DNA of 31,287 nucleotides from Akkermansiaceae bacterium UBA1315 (lineage in GTDB: Bacteria > Verrucomicrobiota > Verrucomicrobiia > Verrucomicrobiales > Akkermansiaceae). The number at the start of each line of letters is the position of its first letter. Positions within the stretch are counted from its first letter, which is position 1. A program made the position numbers and the translations under genes. Location of the stretch: contig DBTN01000008.1 in assembly GCA_002307065.1 (NCBI GenBank), positions 1 to 31,287 of the forward strand, given 5' to 3'. Under the pieces are notes generated by a model. That model saw only the letters and a program-made list of their open reading frames with translations. It searched no databases and was not told where the DNA came from. Below, piece by piece: positions 7,205 through 15,699 of this stretch.

Positions 7205-8380
7205 ATGCAATTATTCTTTCGCACACTCTTCAAGACGCGTGGAGAAGCGATCGCTTTCGGTGCTTTCATCGCGCTGATCCTGATCATTCTTCCCATCACG
7301 CTTCCGATCTTCCGGCTTAACCTGATCGGGAAATATCTCACCTTCGGCTTCGTCGCCATTGGCTTGGTTCTACTCTGGGGTCGCTGCGGCGTCCTCAGTC
7401 TCGGCCAAGGGGTTTTCTTCGGACTCGGCGGCTATTGCATGGCGATGTTCCTGAAATTGGAAGCTTCCGATCCTGTCACCACCGCCATCCAATCCACCCC
7501 TGGCATTCCGGACTTCATGGACTGGAACCAGCTCACCGAACTGCCCGCATTCTGGGAGCCGTTCAAGAGCCTTCCCTTCACCATCGCCGCCATCTTCGTG
7601 GTACCTGCGGTAGTCGCCTTCATCATCGGATGGGCGCTGTTTAAGCGAAGAGTCGGCGGAGTTTATTTCGCCATCATCACCCAGGCGATCGCACTCATCC
7701 TTTCGCTCGGCATTGACGGAAACCAAGGTCTGACCGGCGGCCGGAACGGCATCACCGACCTCCGCACCTTGCTTGGCTGGGACATCCGCAGTGAACACGC
7801 CCAATACGTGCTCTACTTCATCTCCTGCTCCCTGCTTTTCATCGTCGCCCTCGGTGCGAAATACATCATCAATACCCGGTTGGGACGCGTGCTGGTCGCC
7901 ATCCGCGATCGCGAAGACCGGGTCCGGTTCTCCGGTTACGACGTCGCCACGATCCGCGCATTTATCTTCGCTTTCGCCGCGATGATCAGCGGCCTCGGAG
8001 GCGCCCTCTTCGTACTCCAGGTCGGCTTCATGTCACCTTCGATTATCGGCATCGTTCCCTCGATCGAAATGGTCATCTTCACTGCGGTCGGCGGACGCCT
8101 CTCGGTGCTCGGTGCAATCCTCGGCTGCCTCATCGTCAACTTCGGCAAAACCACTTTCTCCGAAGCCTATCCCGACCTCTGGCTCTACCTGATGGGCGGC
8201 ACCTTCATCGCGGTCGTCATGTTCTTCCCGAACGGTCTCGCCGGCTTGCTGGAAAAAATCCCTTTCCGCAAAACCAAGCTCGCCGCCGTCGCCGAAAAAC
8301 TCCGCCAACCCACCTCCGACGAACCGGAAACCTTGGCCACCACCCCTACAAGCTCCACCCCATCTTCCAATGAACACTGA
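7205..8380 (+). CDS. urtC: urea/amide ABC transporter permease (UrtC/FmdF-like)
   Basis: Second permease of the transporter (LivM-UrtC type), 391 residues. Hallmarks are LLWGRCGVLSLGQGVFFGLGGYCMAMFLKLE (about 58-88), GGVYFAIITQAIALILSL (about 151-168), TGGRNGITD and the coupling loop TRLGRVLVAIRDREDRVRFSGYDV (about 226-249), all characteristic of UrtC/FmdF. The C-terminal 30 residues are a serine- and threonine-rich tail. The gene overlaps urtD by 11 bases, so the two are likely translationally coupled. Confidence 0.93.
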   Translation: MQLFFRTLFKTRGEAIAFGAFIALILIILPITLPIFRLNLIGKYLTFGFVAIGLVLLWGRCGVLSLGQGVFFGLGGYCMAMFLKLEASDPVTTAIQSTPGIPDFMDWNQLTELPAFWEPFKSLPFTIAAIFVVPAVVAFIIGWALFKRRVGGVYFAIITQAIALILSLGIDGNQGLTGGRNGITDLRTLLGWDIRSEHAQYVLYFISCSLLFIVALGAKYIINTRLGRVLVAIRDREDRVRFSGYDVATIRAFIFAFAAMISGLGGALFVLQVGFMSPSIIGIVPSIEMVIFTAVGGRLSVLGAILGCLIVNFGKTTFSEAYPDLWLYLMGGTFIAVVMFFPNGLAGLLEKIPFRKTKLAAVAEKLRQPTSDEPETLATTPTSSTPSSNEH

Positions 8381-9116
8381 TCACGCAAACGTTCTCGAAG
8401 TCGAAGATCTCGGAGTTTCATTCGACGGATTCAAAGCAGTCGACGGATTCAATTTCTACCTCGCTAAAAATCACGTCCACGTCATCATCGGACCAAACGG
8501 CGCAGGTAAAACCACTGTACTGGATCTGATCTGCGGTAAAACACTCGCCACCTCCGGCTCGATCAAATTCAAGGGCAAGGAACTCCGCGGAGTGAAGGAA
8601 TTCAAAATCGTCCGCGCAGGCATCGGCCGAAAATTCCAGAACCCCTCGATCTACGAAAACCTCACGGTCTTCGAAAATCTCGAGCTCTCCCACCCGACCG
8701 GTCGCGGCGTCATCGGCTGCCTGCTTTTCCGCCGCACCGAAGCGATACTCAAACAGTGCAACGACGTCGCCGCCCAAATCGGACTGCTCGATAAACTCGA
8801 CACCGAAGCAGGCATTCTCAGCCACGGCCAAAAACAGTGGCTCGAAATTGGCATGCTCCTGATGCAAGAACCGGAAATCATCATGCTCGACGAACCGGTC
8901 GCCGGCATGAGCGTCCGCGAACGCACGCAAACCGCCGAACTGATCCGCCGTATTTCCAAAGACCGGTCCGTCATCGTCATTGAACACGATATGGAATTCG
9001 TCCGCGAAATCGCCGACCGCGTCACCGTGATGCACCTCGGAAAAATCCTCGCGGAAGGATCGATGGAGAAGGTCAGCGCCGATCCGAAAGTCATCGAAGT
9101 TTATATCGGACACTAA
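8370..9116 (+). CDS. urtD: urea/amide ABC transporter ATP-binding protein (UrtD)
   Basis: ATPase subunit of the LivG-UrtD type, 248 residues. Walker A is GPNGAGKT at 41-48, the ABC signature is the unusual LSHGQKQWLEI (150-160) that is typical of UrtD where other ABC ATPases have LSGGQ, Walker B is IIMLDEP (170-176) and the switch histidine is in VIEHDM. It works as a heterodimer with UrtE on the cytoplasmic face of the UrtBC permease. It starts inside the end of urtC and is 10 bp from urtE. Confidence 0.94.
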   Translation: MNTDHANVLEVEDLGVSFDGFKAVDGFNFYLAKNHVHVIIGPNGAGKTTVLDLICGKTLATSGSIKFKGKELRGVKEFKIVRAGIGRKFQNPSIYENLTVFENLELSHPTGRGVIGCLLFRRTEAILKQCNDVAAQIGLLDKLDTEAGILSHGQKQWLEIGMLLMQEPEIIMLDEPVAGMSVRERTQTAELIRRISKDRSVIVIEHDMEFVREIADRVTVMHLGKILAEGSMEKVSADPKVIEVYIGH

Positions 9117-9126
9117 ATCTAACAAC

Positions 9127-9816
9127 ATGATCTCGGTTAAAAATTTACAAGTTTGCTACGGCCAAAGCGTCGTCATTCCCGACATGAGCTTCACCGCGCC
9201 GCAGGGAGAAATCCTCGGCATCGTCGGCCGCAACGGCATGGGCAAAAGCACGCTTTTCCGCGCCCTCATCGGCATGATTCCGACCCGATCCGGGGCCATC
9301 ACGCTCAACGACAAGGAAATCACCAACCAGCCTTCCTACAAACGCGTCGCCCAAGGCATCGCTTACGTCCCCCAAGGCCGGATGATCTTCCCCTATCTGA
9401 ACGTTTACGAAAACCTCATCTCCGGAGTCAGCGGACCGATCAGCGAAGCCGCAGTGGACGAAATCTACACGCTCTTCCCGGTCCTTCAGGAAATGCGCAA
9501 ACGCAAAGGCGGAAACCTCTCCGGGGGTCAACAGCAACAACTCGCCATCGGACGCGCGCTTCTCACCAATCCAAGCGTGCTCCTTCTCGATGAGCCGACC
9601 GAAGGCATCCAACCCTCGATCATCAAGGACATCTCCCGCAGCCTTCGCGAAATCCGCGAGCTGAAAAATCTTACCATCGTCGTCAGCGAACAGGTTCTCA
9701 GTTTCGTCCTGGATACCTGCGACAACATCATGGTCATCGATAAGGGAAAACTCGTCCGCGAAGACCGCCGCGCCGACGTCGATGCCGAACAAATCAAAGC
9801 CATGCTCGCCGTTTGA
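9127..9816 (+). CDS. urtE: urea/amide ABC transporter ATP-binding protein (UrtE)
   Basis: ATPase subunit of the LivF-UrtE type, 229 residues. Walker A is GRNGMGKS at 34-41, the signature LSGGQQQQLAI at 131-141 and Walker B LLLDEPTEGIQPSI at 152-165. The GMGKST form and the TEGIQPSI ending are diagnostic for UrtE. It partners UrtD. fmdA begins 43 bp downstream. Confidence 0.94.
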   Translation: MISVKNLQVCYGQSVVIPDMSFTAPQGEILGIVGRNGMGKSTLFRALIGMIPTRSGAITLNDKEITNQPSYKRVAQGIAYVPQGRMIFPYLNVYENLISGVSGPISEAAVDEIYTLFPVLQEMRKRKGGNLSGGQQQQLAIGRALLTNPSVLLLDEPTEGIQPSIIKDISRSLREIRELKNLTIVVSEQVLSFVLDTCDNIMVIDKGKLVREDRRADVDAEQIKAMLAV

Positions 9817-9859
9817 TCTCAAACCCATCTCTCAATCCAACACCGCAATCCAGAACCAC

Positions 9860-11080
9860 ATGAAAACACTGATTAAAGTCGATCTCGATGCCCCACCGGA
9901 ATCCTTGGATTATCTCCACAACCGCTGGCATCCGGATATTCCAATGGTTGCCTACGTCAAACCGGGCGACGAATTCCGCGTCGAGTGCATTGACTGGACC
10001 GGTGGCCAGATCAAAAACGACGATGACGCCAAAGACATCGAAGTGGTCGATCTCACCAAAGTCCACTACCTCAGCGGCCCCATCGGCGTCGAGGGCGCGG
10101 AGCCAGGGGACCTTATGGTCGTCGACATCCTTGACGTCGGCACCCTCAAAGAATCCGACTGGGGATTCACCGGCCTCTTCGCCAAAACAAACGGTGGCGG
10201 ATTTCTCACCGAGCATTATCCCGACGCTCGCAAAGCTTGCTGGGATTTCCACGGCATCTACACCTCCTCTCGCCACATCCCGAACGTCGAGTTCGCCGGC
10301 ATCATGCACCCCGGCCTCATCGGCTGTCTCCCCTCCAAAGAACTGCTTGAGAGCTGGAACAAGCGCGAAAAAGAACTCTACGACACCGAACCCGGCCGCG
10401 TCCCCGCCCTCGCGACGCTTCCTTACGCGGACACCGCGCACATGGGCCGCATGACCGGTGCCGCCCGAGACGCCGCCGCAGCCGAAGGCGCCCGCACCGT
10501 CCCGCCCCGCGAACACGGCGGCAACTGCGACATCAAAAACCTCACTCGCGGATCCAAAGTCTACTTCCCGGTTTACGTGAAAGACGGCGGCCTTTCCATG
10601 GGCGACCTCCACTTCAGCCAGGGCGACGGTGAAATCACCTTCTGCGGCGCCATCGAAATGGCCGGCTACCTCGACATCCGCGTCAGCCTCATCAAAAACG
10701 GCGTCCAAAAATACGGGATCCTCAATCCGATTTTCATGCCGAGCCCGCTGCAGCCCAACTACACCAAACACATCATTTTCGAAGGCATCTCGGTCGACGA
10801 AAAAGGCAAACAGTTCTATCTCGACCCACACGTCGCCTACCGGATGGCCTGCTTGAACGCGATCGAATACATGAAGAAATTCGGCTACACCGGCGAACAA
10901 GCCTACGCCATCCTCGGCACCGCTCCGGTTGAAGGAAGAATCAGCGGCATCGTTGATATTCCGAACGCCTGCGCCACGCTTTGGTTACCGACGGATATCT
11001 TCAGCTTCGACATCACTCCGAACGCCCATGGGCCGACGATGCAGGTCACGCCCGGAATCGATCTCGCCAAAGTTCTCTAA
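9860..11080 (+). CDS. fmdA: formamidase (acetamidase/formamidase family)
   Basis: Cytoplasmic amidohydrolase that converts formamide to formate and ammonia. The 406-residue protein has the length of Methylophilus formamidase (about 407). Family stretches include NRWHPDIPMVAYVKPGDEFRVECIDWTGGQI near the N-terminus, the GPIGVEGAEPGDLMVVDILDV block, and REHGGNCDIKNLTRGSKVYFPVYVKDGGLSMGDLHFSQGDGE in the middle, the most conserved part of the acetamidase/formamidase family. The ATG at 9860 is chosen because similarity begins with MKTLIKVDLDAPPES; the frame extends upstream into urtE but that part is unrelated. Placed directly after the transporter genes, as fmdA is in Methylophilus, it supplies the catabolic step for imported amides. 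Confidence 0.94.
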   Translation: MKTLIKVDLDAPPESLDYLHNRWHPDIPMVAYVKPGDEFRVECIDWTGGQIKNDDDAKDIEVVDLTKVHYLSGPIGVEGAEPGDLMVVDILDVGTLKESDWGFTGLFAKTNGGGFLTEHYPDARKACWDFHGIYTSSRHIPNVEFAGIMHPGLIGCLPSKELLESWNKREKELYDTEPGRVPALATLPYADTAHMGRMTGAARDAAAAEGARTVPPREHGGNCDIKNLTRGSKVYFPVYVKDGGLSMGDLHFSQGDGEITFCGAIEMAGYLDIRVSLIKNGVQKYGILNPIFMPSPLQPNYTKHIIFEGISVDEKGKQFYLDPHVAYRMACLNAIEYMKKFGYTGEQAYAILGTAPVEGRISGIVDIPNACATLWLPTDIFSFDITPNAHGPTMQVTPGIDLAKVL

Positions 11081-11098
11081 CATCCACCCGCCAACGTC

Positions 11099-11434
11099 AT
11101 GCCAGTCTACGATTTCACCTGCCAAACTTGCGGAGATTTCCGCGAGCTCCGCACCATCGCCGAACGGAATGACCCCGCGACGTGCCCGGAGTGCCAAGCC
11201 GTCGCCCAACGCTTGATCCTCGCCCCCAACCTCGGATTGATGAACCCGGTCGCCCGCAAAGCGAACGCCATCAATGAAAAAAGCCGCCACGAACCGCGAG
11301 TGAGCAATCCTCACTCCTGCGGATCCGGCTGCGGTTGCGGAACCTCGGTACGCCCCGCCCGGATGAAAAAAACGCCTCTCGGAACCCTCCAAACTCCGAA
11401 GGCCTCCAATCGTCCGTGGATGTTGGGTCACTGA
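11099..11434 (+). CDS. fmdB: FmdB-family zinc-ribbon protein
   Basis: A small (111-residue) protein beginning MPVYDFTCQTCGDF, the classic FmdB/CxxC start. Two CxxC pairs (Cys8-Cys11 and Cys29-Cys32) form the zinc ribbon, and a second cysteine cluster (Cys74, Cys78, Cys80, in CGSGCGCG) follows after a linker. The C-terminal 30 residues are basic and poorly conserved. In Methylophilus the fmdB product was proposed to regulate the amide operon; its biochemical role is not settled. It follows fmdA by 18 bp and is the last gene before the terminator at 11460. Confidence 0.88.
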   Translation: MPVYDFTCQTCGDFRELRTIAERNDPATCPECQAVAQRLILAPNLGLMNPVARKANAINEKSRHEPRVSNPHSCGSGCGCGTSVRPARMKKTPLGTLQTPKASNRPWMLGH

Positions 11435-11459
11435 TTCAAAAGTCACTGCCACCCTTACC

Positions 11460-11494
11460 AACCGGTTTCCGCCCACGCGGGAGCCGGTTTTTTT
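11460..11494 (+). terminator. rho-independent terminator of the urt-fmd operon
   Basis: Outer stem AACCGG/CCGGTT (11460-11465 with 11484-11489) and inner stem CCGC/GCGG are followed at once by a run of T ending at 11494. It is 26 bases beyond the fmdB stop. Confidence 0.85.
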
Positions 11495-11570
11495 GTGCGC
11501 AAACCGGTTGGTCTGACAGTCCTCCATTTACGACTAGGTTCTTACCTCATGAAAACATGGCCGTCTTCTG

Positions 11571-11813
11571 CGGGCCGACGGTCCGCGATTCCTTAGCCCA
11601 GCCCATCGGGCTGGGTGATCCGTCTCCAAAATTCTGGCACACCAACGGTGGGCGATACCGGTTTAGCAAAATCGCGCAATAGATGTACCACTGATTCGCC
11701 CGGTGTTTGATAAAATAAAATCGCCCGTCTCGCAGCCCGTTGGGCCGCAAATCATCGAATCCGCATCACCCAGGCCGCTGGCCTGGGCTAAAAAATCGCG
11801 GACCGTTGGCCCG
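11571..11813. mobile_element. MITE-like hairpin element, best-preserved copy
   Basis: A 243-bp element with 31-bp imperfect terminal inverted repeats: 11571-11601 matches the reverse complement of 11783-11813 at 28 of 31 positions. Inside the ends are an 8-bp hairpin with loop ATC (near 11597-11615), shorter ones with loops AAC and GTT, and an 8-bp hairpin with loop GCT (11769-11787). It contains no credible gene and no transposase. The size and symmetry fit a non-autonomous miniature element. A target-site duplication was not recognised. Confidence 0.65.
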
Positions 11814-11886
11814 AACGAAATGGTTACGTCTATCAGTTAAAACAACCTTGCACCCCAACCGGAGCCATATCGGCCCTTCGTCTTCC

Positions 11887-12129
11887 TGCCCCAAAGGTGC
11901 GTCACTCCTTAGCCCAGCCCAACGGCCTGGGAAATTCATTTCGGAAATTTTCAGCACACCAACGGTGGGCGACACCGGTTTAGCAAAATCGCGCAATAGA
12001 TGTACCACTGATTCGCCCGGTGTTGATAAAATGAAATTGCCCGTCTCGCAGCCCGTTGGGCCGCAAATCATCGAATCCGCATCACCCAGGCCGCTGGCCT
12101 GGGCTAAAAAATCGCGGACCGTTGGCCCG
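11887..12129. mobile_element. MITE-like hairpin element, second copy
   Basis: Also 243 bp and in the same orientation as the copy at 11571. The part 11954-12131 is almost identical to 11637-11815 (a few substitutions and one single-base deletion), while the left end (11887-11917) has drifted from its counterpart. The two copies are 73 bp apart. Their nearly identical right halves suggest recent duplication or gene conversion. Confidence 0.65.
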
Positions 12130-12138
12130 AAAAAATCT

Positions 12139-12192
12139 CTGCACGTTTAATGGCGACACTACAAATCGCTGCACGTTTGATGGAGGCACTAC
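12139..12192. repeat. 24-bp direct repeat with 30-bp period
   Basis: Positions 12139-12162 and 12169-12192 agree at 21 of 24 bases. They directly follow the right end of the second hairpin element. No protein frame is suggested. Confidence 0.7.
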
Positions 12193-12491
12193 CCCTTTCT
12201 AAAATGACCATAAAGGTCCAAGCCCGTCATGCACACCCGCCAGCTTTCTCCGCACCCAAGACTTTCCGTCGAACGCCCTTTATCCCCCGCAGAAACCCTC
12301 CCGGGGTACAAATTCACCGTCTCAGGAAAAAAAATCCTCCCCCACAGCCAATATCCCGTTTCGCAAAAATCCGCCCAAACCGGTTTTCATAACCCCCTCA
12401 AAAGCCCGAAAAACCCCTTCCTCCTCTTGAATCTTGCCTCTGGATTCTCAAGTCTGTCCCCACAAAATGCCGTTTCTTAAAGATTTCCCGG
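12193..12491. other. gene-free stretch before rplM
   Basis: About 300 bases of C-rich sequence with short open frames but no family signature, no start with a ribosome-binding site and no recognisable RNA. I see nothing functional here apart from the rplM promoter that follows. Confidence 0.6.
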
Positions 12492-12520
12492 TTGACACGG
12501 CGGGTCCGGCTTCCTAGTTT
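12492..12520 (+). promoter_or_regulatory. sigma-70-type promoter of rplM-rpsI
   Basis: A perfect -35 TTGACA (12492-12497), a 17-base spacer and -10 TAGTTT (12515-12520). Transcription would start near 12527, leaving a leader of roughly 40 bases before rplM. Confidence 0.75.
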
Positions 12521-12568
12521 GCCCGCCCCCTCGTCGAACCGCCTGGGTATTTCCTTATTTTAAGTTAC

Positions 12569-13000
12569 ATGAAAACGTTTTCCGCCAAGCCGCACGAAGT
12601 CGAGCGCAAGTGGTATGTGATCGACGCCAAGGGCAAAGTCCTCGGCCAAGTCGCCGTCGAGGCAGCGCGCCTTCTCCGCGGCAAGCACAAACCTACTTTT
12701 ACGACCCACGTTGATACCGGTGACTTCGTCGTCGTCATCAATGCCGACCAAGTCGTCCTTTCCGGAACCAAGGAAACTTCGAAGATCTACAGCCGTTTCT
12801 CCGGTTACGTTGGCGGTCAAAAAGTCGAGACTCCTGCAAAAATCCGTGGCCGCAAGCCGGTTCTTCTCGTCGAATACGCTGTCTGGGGCATGATTCCTAA
12901 GACCCGCCTTGGCCGCGAGCAGTATGGCAAGCTCAAGGTTTACGCCGGCGCAGAACATCCGCACGAAGCACAGAACCCGGTCGAATACACCGTTCGCTAA
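12569..13000 (+). CDS. rplM: 50S ribosomal protein L13
   Basis: Large-subunit ribosomal protein, 143 residues, the usual length. Hallmarks are KWYVIDAKGKVLGQVAVEAARLLRGKHKPTFTTHVDTGDFVVVINA (about 14-59) and the C-terminal WGMIPKTRLGREQYGKLKVYAGAEHPHEAQNP. It is the first gene of the conserved rplM-rpsI pair; rpsI starts 17 bp later. It has its own strong promoter. Confidence 0.97.
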   Translation: MKTFSAKPHEVERKWYVIDAKGKVLGQVAVEAARLLRGKHKPTFTTHVDTGDFVVVINADQVVLSGTKETSKIYSRFSGYVGGQKVETPAKIRGRKPVLLVEYAVWGMIPKTRLGREQYGKLKVYAGAEHPHEAQNPVEYTVR

Positions 13001-13017
13001 TCCAACTTTTCCCTTCC

Positions 13018-13413
13018 ATGTCCGATACCAACACTCAAAGCGCCACCGGCCGCCGCAAAACCGCAGTCGCCCGCGTCTGGTTGACCGAAGGCACTGGCCA
13101 GATCACCATCAACAACCGCACGTTTGAAGAATACCTTCCGACGGTTGAGCTCCAAAACGCGATCCTCGCTCCGTTCCAGCACGTCGCGGCGGTCAACAAA
13201 TTCGATTTGAACGTCGTCGTCAAAGGCGGCGGAATCCACGGCCAGGCCATCGCCATCCGCCACGCGATCTCCCGCTCCCTCACGAAAGTCGATCCTGAGC
13301 ATCGCAAGCTGATCAAGCCACACGGCTTCCTCACTCGTGACCCTCGCATGAAGGAACGCAAAAAGGCCGGTCAACCAGGAGCTCGCAAGCGCTTCCAGTT
13401 CTCCAAGCGCTAA
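13018..13413 (+). CDS. rpsI: 30S ribosomal protein S9
   Basis: Small-subunit ribosomal protein, 131 residues. GRRKTAVARVWL near the start, GGGIHGQAIAIRHAISRSL in the middle, LTRDPRMKERKKAGQPGARKRFQFSKR at the end. The terminal FSKR is the S9 tail that reaches the P-site tRNA. It ends 28 bases before a clear terminator. Confidence 0.97.
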   Translation: MSDTNTQSATGRRKTAVARVWLTEGTGQITINNRTFEEYLPTVELQNAILAPFQHVAAVNKFDLNVVVKGGGIHGQAIAIRHAISRSLTKVDPEHRKLIKPHGFLTRDPRMKERKKAGQPGARKRFQFSKR

Positions 13414-13441
13414 TCCGCGATCCGGGATTTCCCGAATTTCC

Positions 13442-13474
13442 AAAAACCGCATCCTTCCAGGGTGCGGTTTTTTT
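13442..13474 (+). terminator. rho-independent terminator of rplM-rpsI
   Basis: Stem CCGCATCC/GGGTGCGG (13447-13454 with 13459-13466, one G-T pair) is flanked by A-run and T-run (to 13474), so it could act in both directions. Confidence 0.85.
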
Positions 13475-13660
13475 GTGCCCTTGATTGGCTTTTTTTCGCT
13501 GCGATCCAACCATCAACAATCGCCCAGAAATCACGCCCCCCAGCACCCCCCGTATGGATGGCTCACCCGCTCGTAGAACTCCATCCGAGGAGACCAGCAC
13601 AAAATTTCTCCTGAAAGCTTTGACGCCGCACTACGGCCCGCAAGAACACCCACGGCCTCG

Positions 13661-13676
13661 GATGGCCCGAGCCATC
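13661..13676 (-). other. hairpin touching the stop of the PP2C gene
   Basis: GATGGC and GCCATC (13661-13666, 13671-13676, four-base loop) begin at the base after the stop codon of the minus-strand phosphatase gene. No T-run follows, so termination is doubtful; it may stabilise the 3' end. Confidence 0.4.
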
Positions 13677-15119
13677 TTACCTTTTCTCAATCGCCACCAG
13701 CGTGATGTCGTCCATTTGAGCGCATTCCCCAGTGAATTCCTTCAACTCGGCCTGCACGCGCTGGAGAACCGCTTCCGCTCCGCTGGGGGCGGCGGCTTTG
13801 AAAGAGGCCGCCATGCGGTCGATTCCGTATTCTTCTTCTTGGGCGTCGATCGCTTCCTTCACACCATCGGTGTAGAAAAGCACACAATCGCCCGGCCGCA
13901 GCTCGACCTCCTGATCGCGGGTGACCCGCTCGAACACATCACCACTATCGATTCCTAGGGCCAACCCCGGCGATCGCAACGTGGTCACACTCCCATCGGC
14001 TTGGCGATAACACAAAGCCGGATCATGACCGGCACGGGAAAGCGTGAGCTTGCCCGTCGCAGCATCGAGAATGCCGTATGCCATGCTGATAAACATGTCT
14101 TCCCGGATATCCGGGAAAAGCTGGCGGTTCACGGCGGCGAGCACCTTCGAAGGTGACATTTCACCGGGGGCCACCGATCGCAAAGCGCTCCGACACATCG
14201 CCATGATGAGACCGGCAGGAACGCCTTTCCCGGAAACGTCGGCGATCACAATGCCAAATTTTCCACCTCCCAGATCGATGTAGTCGTAGTAATCGCCGCT
14301 GATGATCCGTGCGGGAAGATTGGTTCCACTGATCCGGAAACCGGGAACGACCGGGCTTTCCTGCGGCAAAAGAATGCGCTGCACTTCCCGGGCCGTCCGC
14401 AATTCGCTCTCCATCGCCCGTTTTTCATGAGCCTCACGATGAATGCGCGCATTCCCGATCGCGAACGACGATTGCTCCGCCGCCGAGCGGAATACCGCAA
14501 AGTCATTCTCGGAAAATGCCCCATCGTCATGCGACCTCGCGACGACCAGAACCCCCAGATCTTTTCCCGCATGCCGCAGCGGCGAGACCAATGCCGAGAC
14601 ATCACCGGTATAGCTCAAAAACGCATCGCGAAATGACGGATGATCTTTCACGTCAGAAACATGGATGGGCTCACCCGCGCTCAACGCATATCCCATGATC
14701 CCGTCCGTCACTGGCACCCGCGAAAGCCTGACATGACTTTCGAGCGCCCGCGGATCCCGCTCTGCTCGTTTTTGAACATCCTGTGGAATGCCGATCAGAG
14801 GCGGGCATTCATCGGAGACATACGAGGGATTTAAAAAAACGCCGTCTTCAGACACGAAATAAATCGCCCCACCCCGAGCGGTCACGACTTTGTCGATCCC
14901 GTCGACGATGATCCGGGAAAGCACCGCCGATGAAGGGTCATTTTCGATCGATTGACCCAAATCGTGAAGAAACGTGAACATTCGATGTTCCTTCCCTTCG
15001 TGATCCTGGAACCTCTGTCGAAGTTTCCGAGATCTCCTTCGCTGATTCTGGAGGGCGACAATCAGCGCTCCAATAGCGGCTCCAAGAAAGAGAAGCGCGA
15101 TGATCGAGAAATAATGCAT
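13677..15119 (-). CDS. membrane GAF-domain PP2C (RsbU/SpoIIE-type) serine phosphatase
   Basis: A 480-residue protein: one N-terminal transmembrane helix (about 3-24), a basic linker, a GAF domain (about 45-225), a short coiled coil (about 228-250, EAHEKRAMESELRTAREVQRILLP) and a SpoIIE-type PP2C domain (about 255-480). Metal-binding motifs are intact: GDYYD (275-279), DVSGKG (294-299), AGHDP (363-367), TDGVKEA (417-423) and MDDIT (469-473). Such enzymes dephosphorylate STAS-domain anti-sigma-factor antagonists in partner-switching pathways, with the GAF domain sensing a signal or binding a partner. It lies 35 bp downstream of a STAS gene on the same strand, most likely its substrate. No RsbW-type kinase is nearby. 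Confidence 0.9.
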   Translation of the reverse strand: MHYFSIIALLFLGAAIGALIVALQNQRRRSRKLRQRFQDHEGKEHRMFTFLHDLGQSIENDPSSAVLSRIIVDGIDKVVTARGGAIYFVSEDGVFLNPSYVSDECPPLIGIPQDVQKRAERDPRALESHVRLSRVPVTDGIMGYALSAGEPIHVSDVKDHPSFRDAFLSYTGDVSALVSPLRHAGKDLGVLVVARSHDDGAFSENDFAVFRSAAEQSSFAIGNARIHREAHEKRAMESELRTAREVQRILLPQESPVVPGFRISGTNLPARIISGDYYDYIDLGGGKFGIVIADVSGKGVPAGLIMAMCRSALRSVAPGEMSPSKVLAAVNRQLFPDIREDMFISMAYGILDAATGKLTLSRAGHDPALCYRQADGSVTTLRSPGLALGIDSGDVFERVTRDQEVELRPGDCVLFYTDGVKEAIDAQEEEYGIDRMAASFKAAAPSGAEAVLQRVQAELKEFTGECAQMDDITLVAIEKR

Positions 15120-15154
15120 CGTTCAGTTCCGGGTTCCTTGAAACGGGTGAGGGG

Positions 15155-15688
15155 TCATCGTTCCTGTTCCGGTCCTTCCGCGAGTTCCGCCTTCAACAAA
15201 CTCACGACAGTGGCAAATTTTCGGGCATTCCCCTCATTGGCCTGAGAAAGCACCTCGTGGGCCTCAAGAACATGCCGCGCCTGCTGGCAAGGATTCGCCC
15301 CGACGGCGCTCCGCGGAGGACGCAACGCATCTCGGATCTCATCCATCATCTCACGCCAAAACGCATCAGGAGGATCAATCTCTAACAAAAAGTCCAACCC
15401 GAGATCTTCCAAAGAGCGCCGGTTCCGATCACCCGTATCAGCGATTTGCAGGGTGCCACCGTCGATCACCGACAGCCGCGCGGCCATCCCGGCGAGCGTC
15501 CCCATAAACGTCGAATCCATCCCCGTACACGAACCGAGATCTACCACCAAACAACGCTCCCCAGCGGCAATCCGCTCTTCGCCGAATGCTTTCATAGCCG
15601 GACTGGTGAGGAAGGAACCCTTTCCCACACAGCGGATCCAGCTGAACCGGTTAAAGGTTCCTACTAAAATTGGACATTCCGTAGTCAC
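15155..15688 (-). CDS. STAS-domain anti-sigma-factor antagonist with C-terminal helical extension
   Basis: A 177-residue protein. The STAS domain fills about residues 5-105; VVDLGSCTGMDSTFMGTLAGMAARL (about 48-72) contains the conserved phosphorylation-site segment, with Ser59 in MDSTF. After the STAS domain an arginine- and proline-rich linker leads to a helical tail (EAHEVLSQANEGNARKFATVVSLLKAELA, about 140-170), a pattern I associate with Planctomycetes/Verrucomicrobia STAS proteins. It heads a two-gene operon with the PP2C phosphatase that should dephosphorylate Ser59. Its promoter is at 15728-15756. Confidence 0.88.
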   Translation of the reverse strand: MTTECPILVGTFNRFSWIRCVGKGSFLTSPAMKAFGEERIAAGERCLVVDLGSCTGMDSTFMGTLAGMAARLSVIDGGTLQIADTGDRNRRSLEDLGLDFLLEIDPPDAFWREMMDEIRDALRPPRSAVGANPCQQARHVLEAHEVLSQANEGNARKFATVVSLLKAELAEGPEQER

Positions 15689-15699
15689 AGAGAATTTTT

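Noticed and set aside
9794..10900. Long open frame (368 codons) on the minus strand opposite fmdA
   Set aside because: It is the antisense of a well-conserved formamidase and shows the same biased composition with no motif.
12229..12480. Short open frames between the repeats and rplM
   Set aside because: No ribosome-binding site, no signal peptide and no recognisable domain; they overlap each other in different frames.
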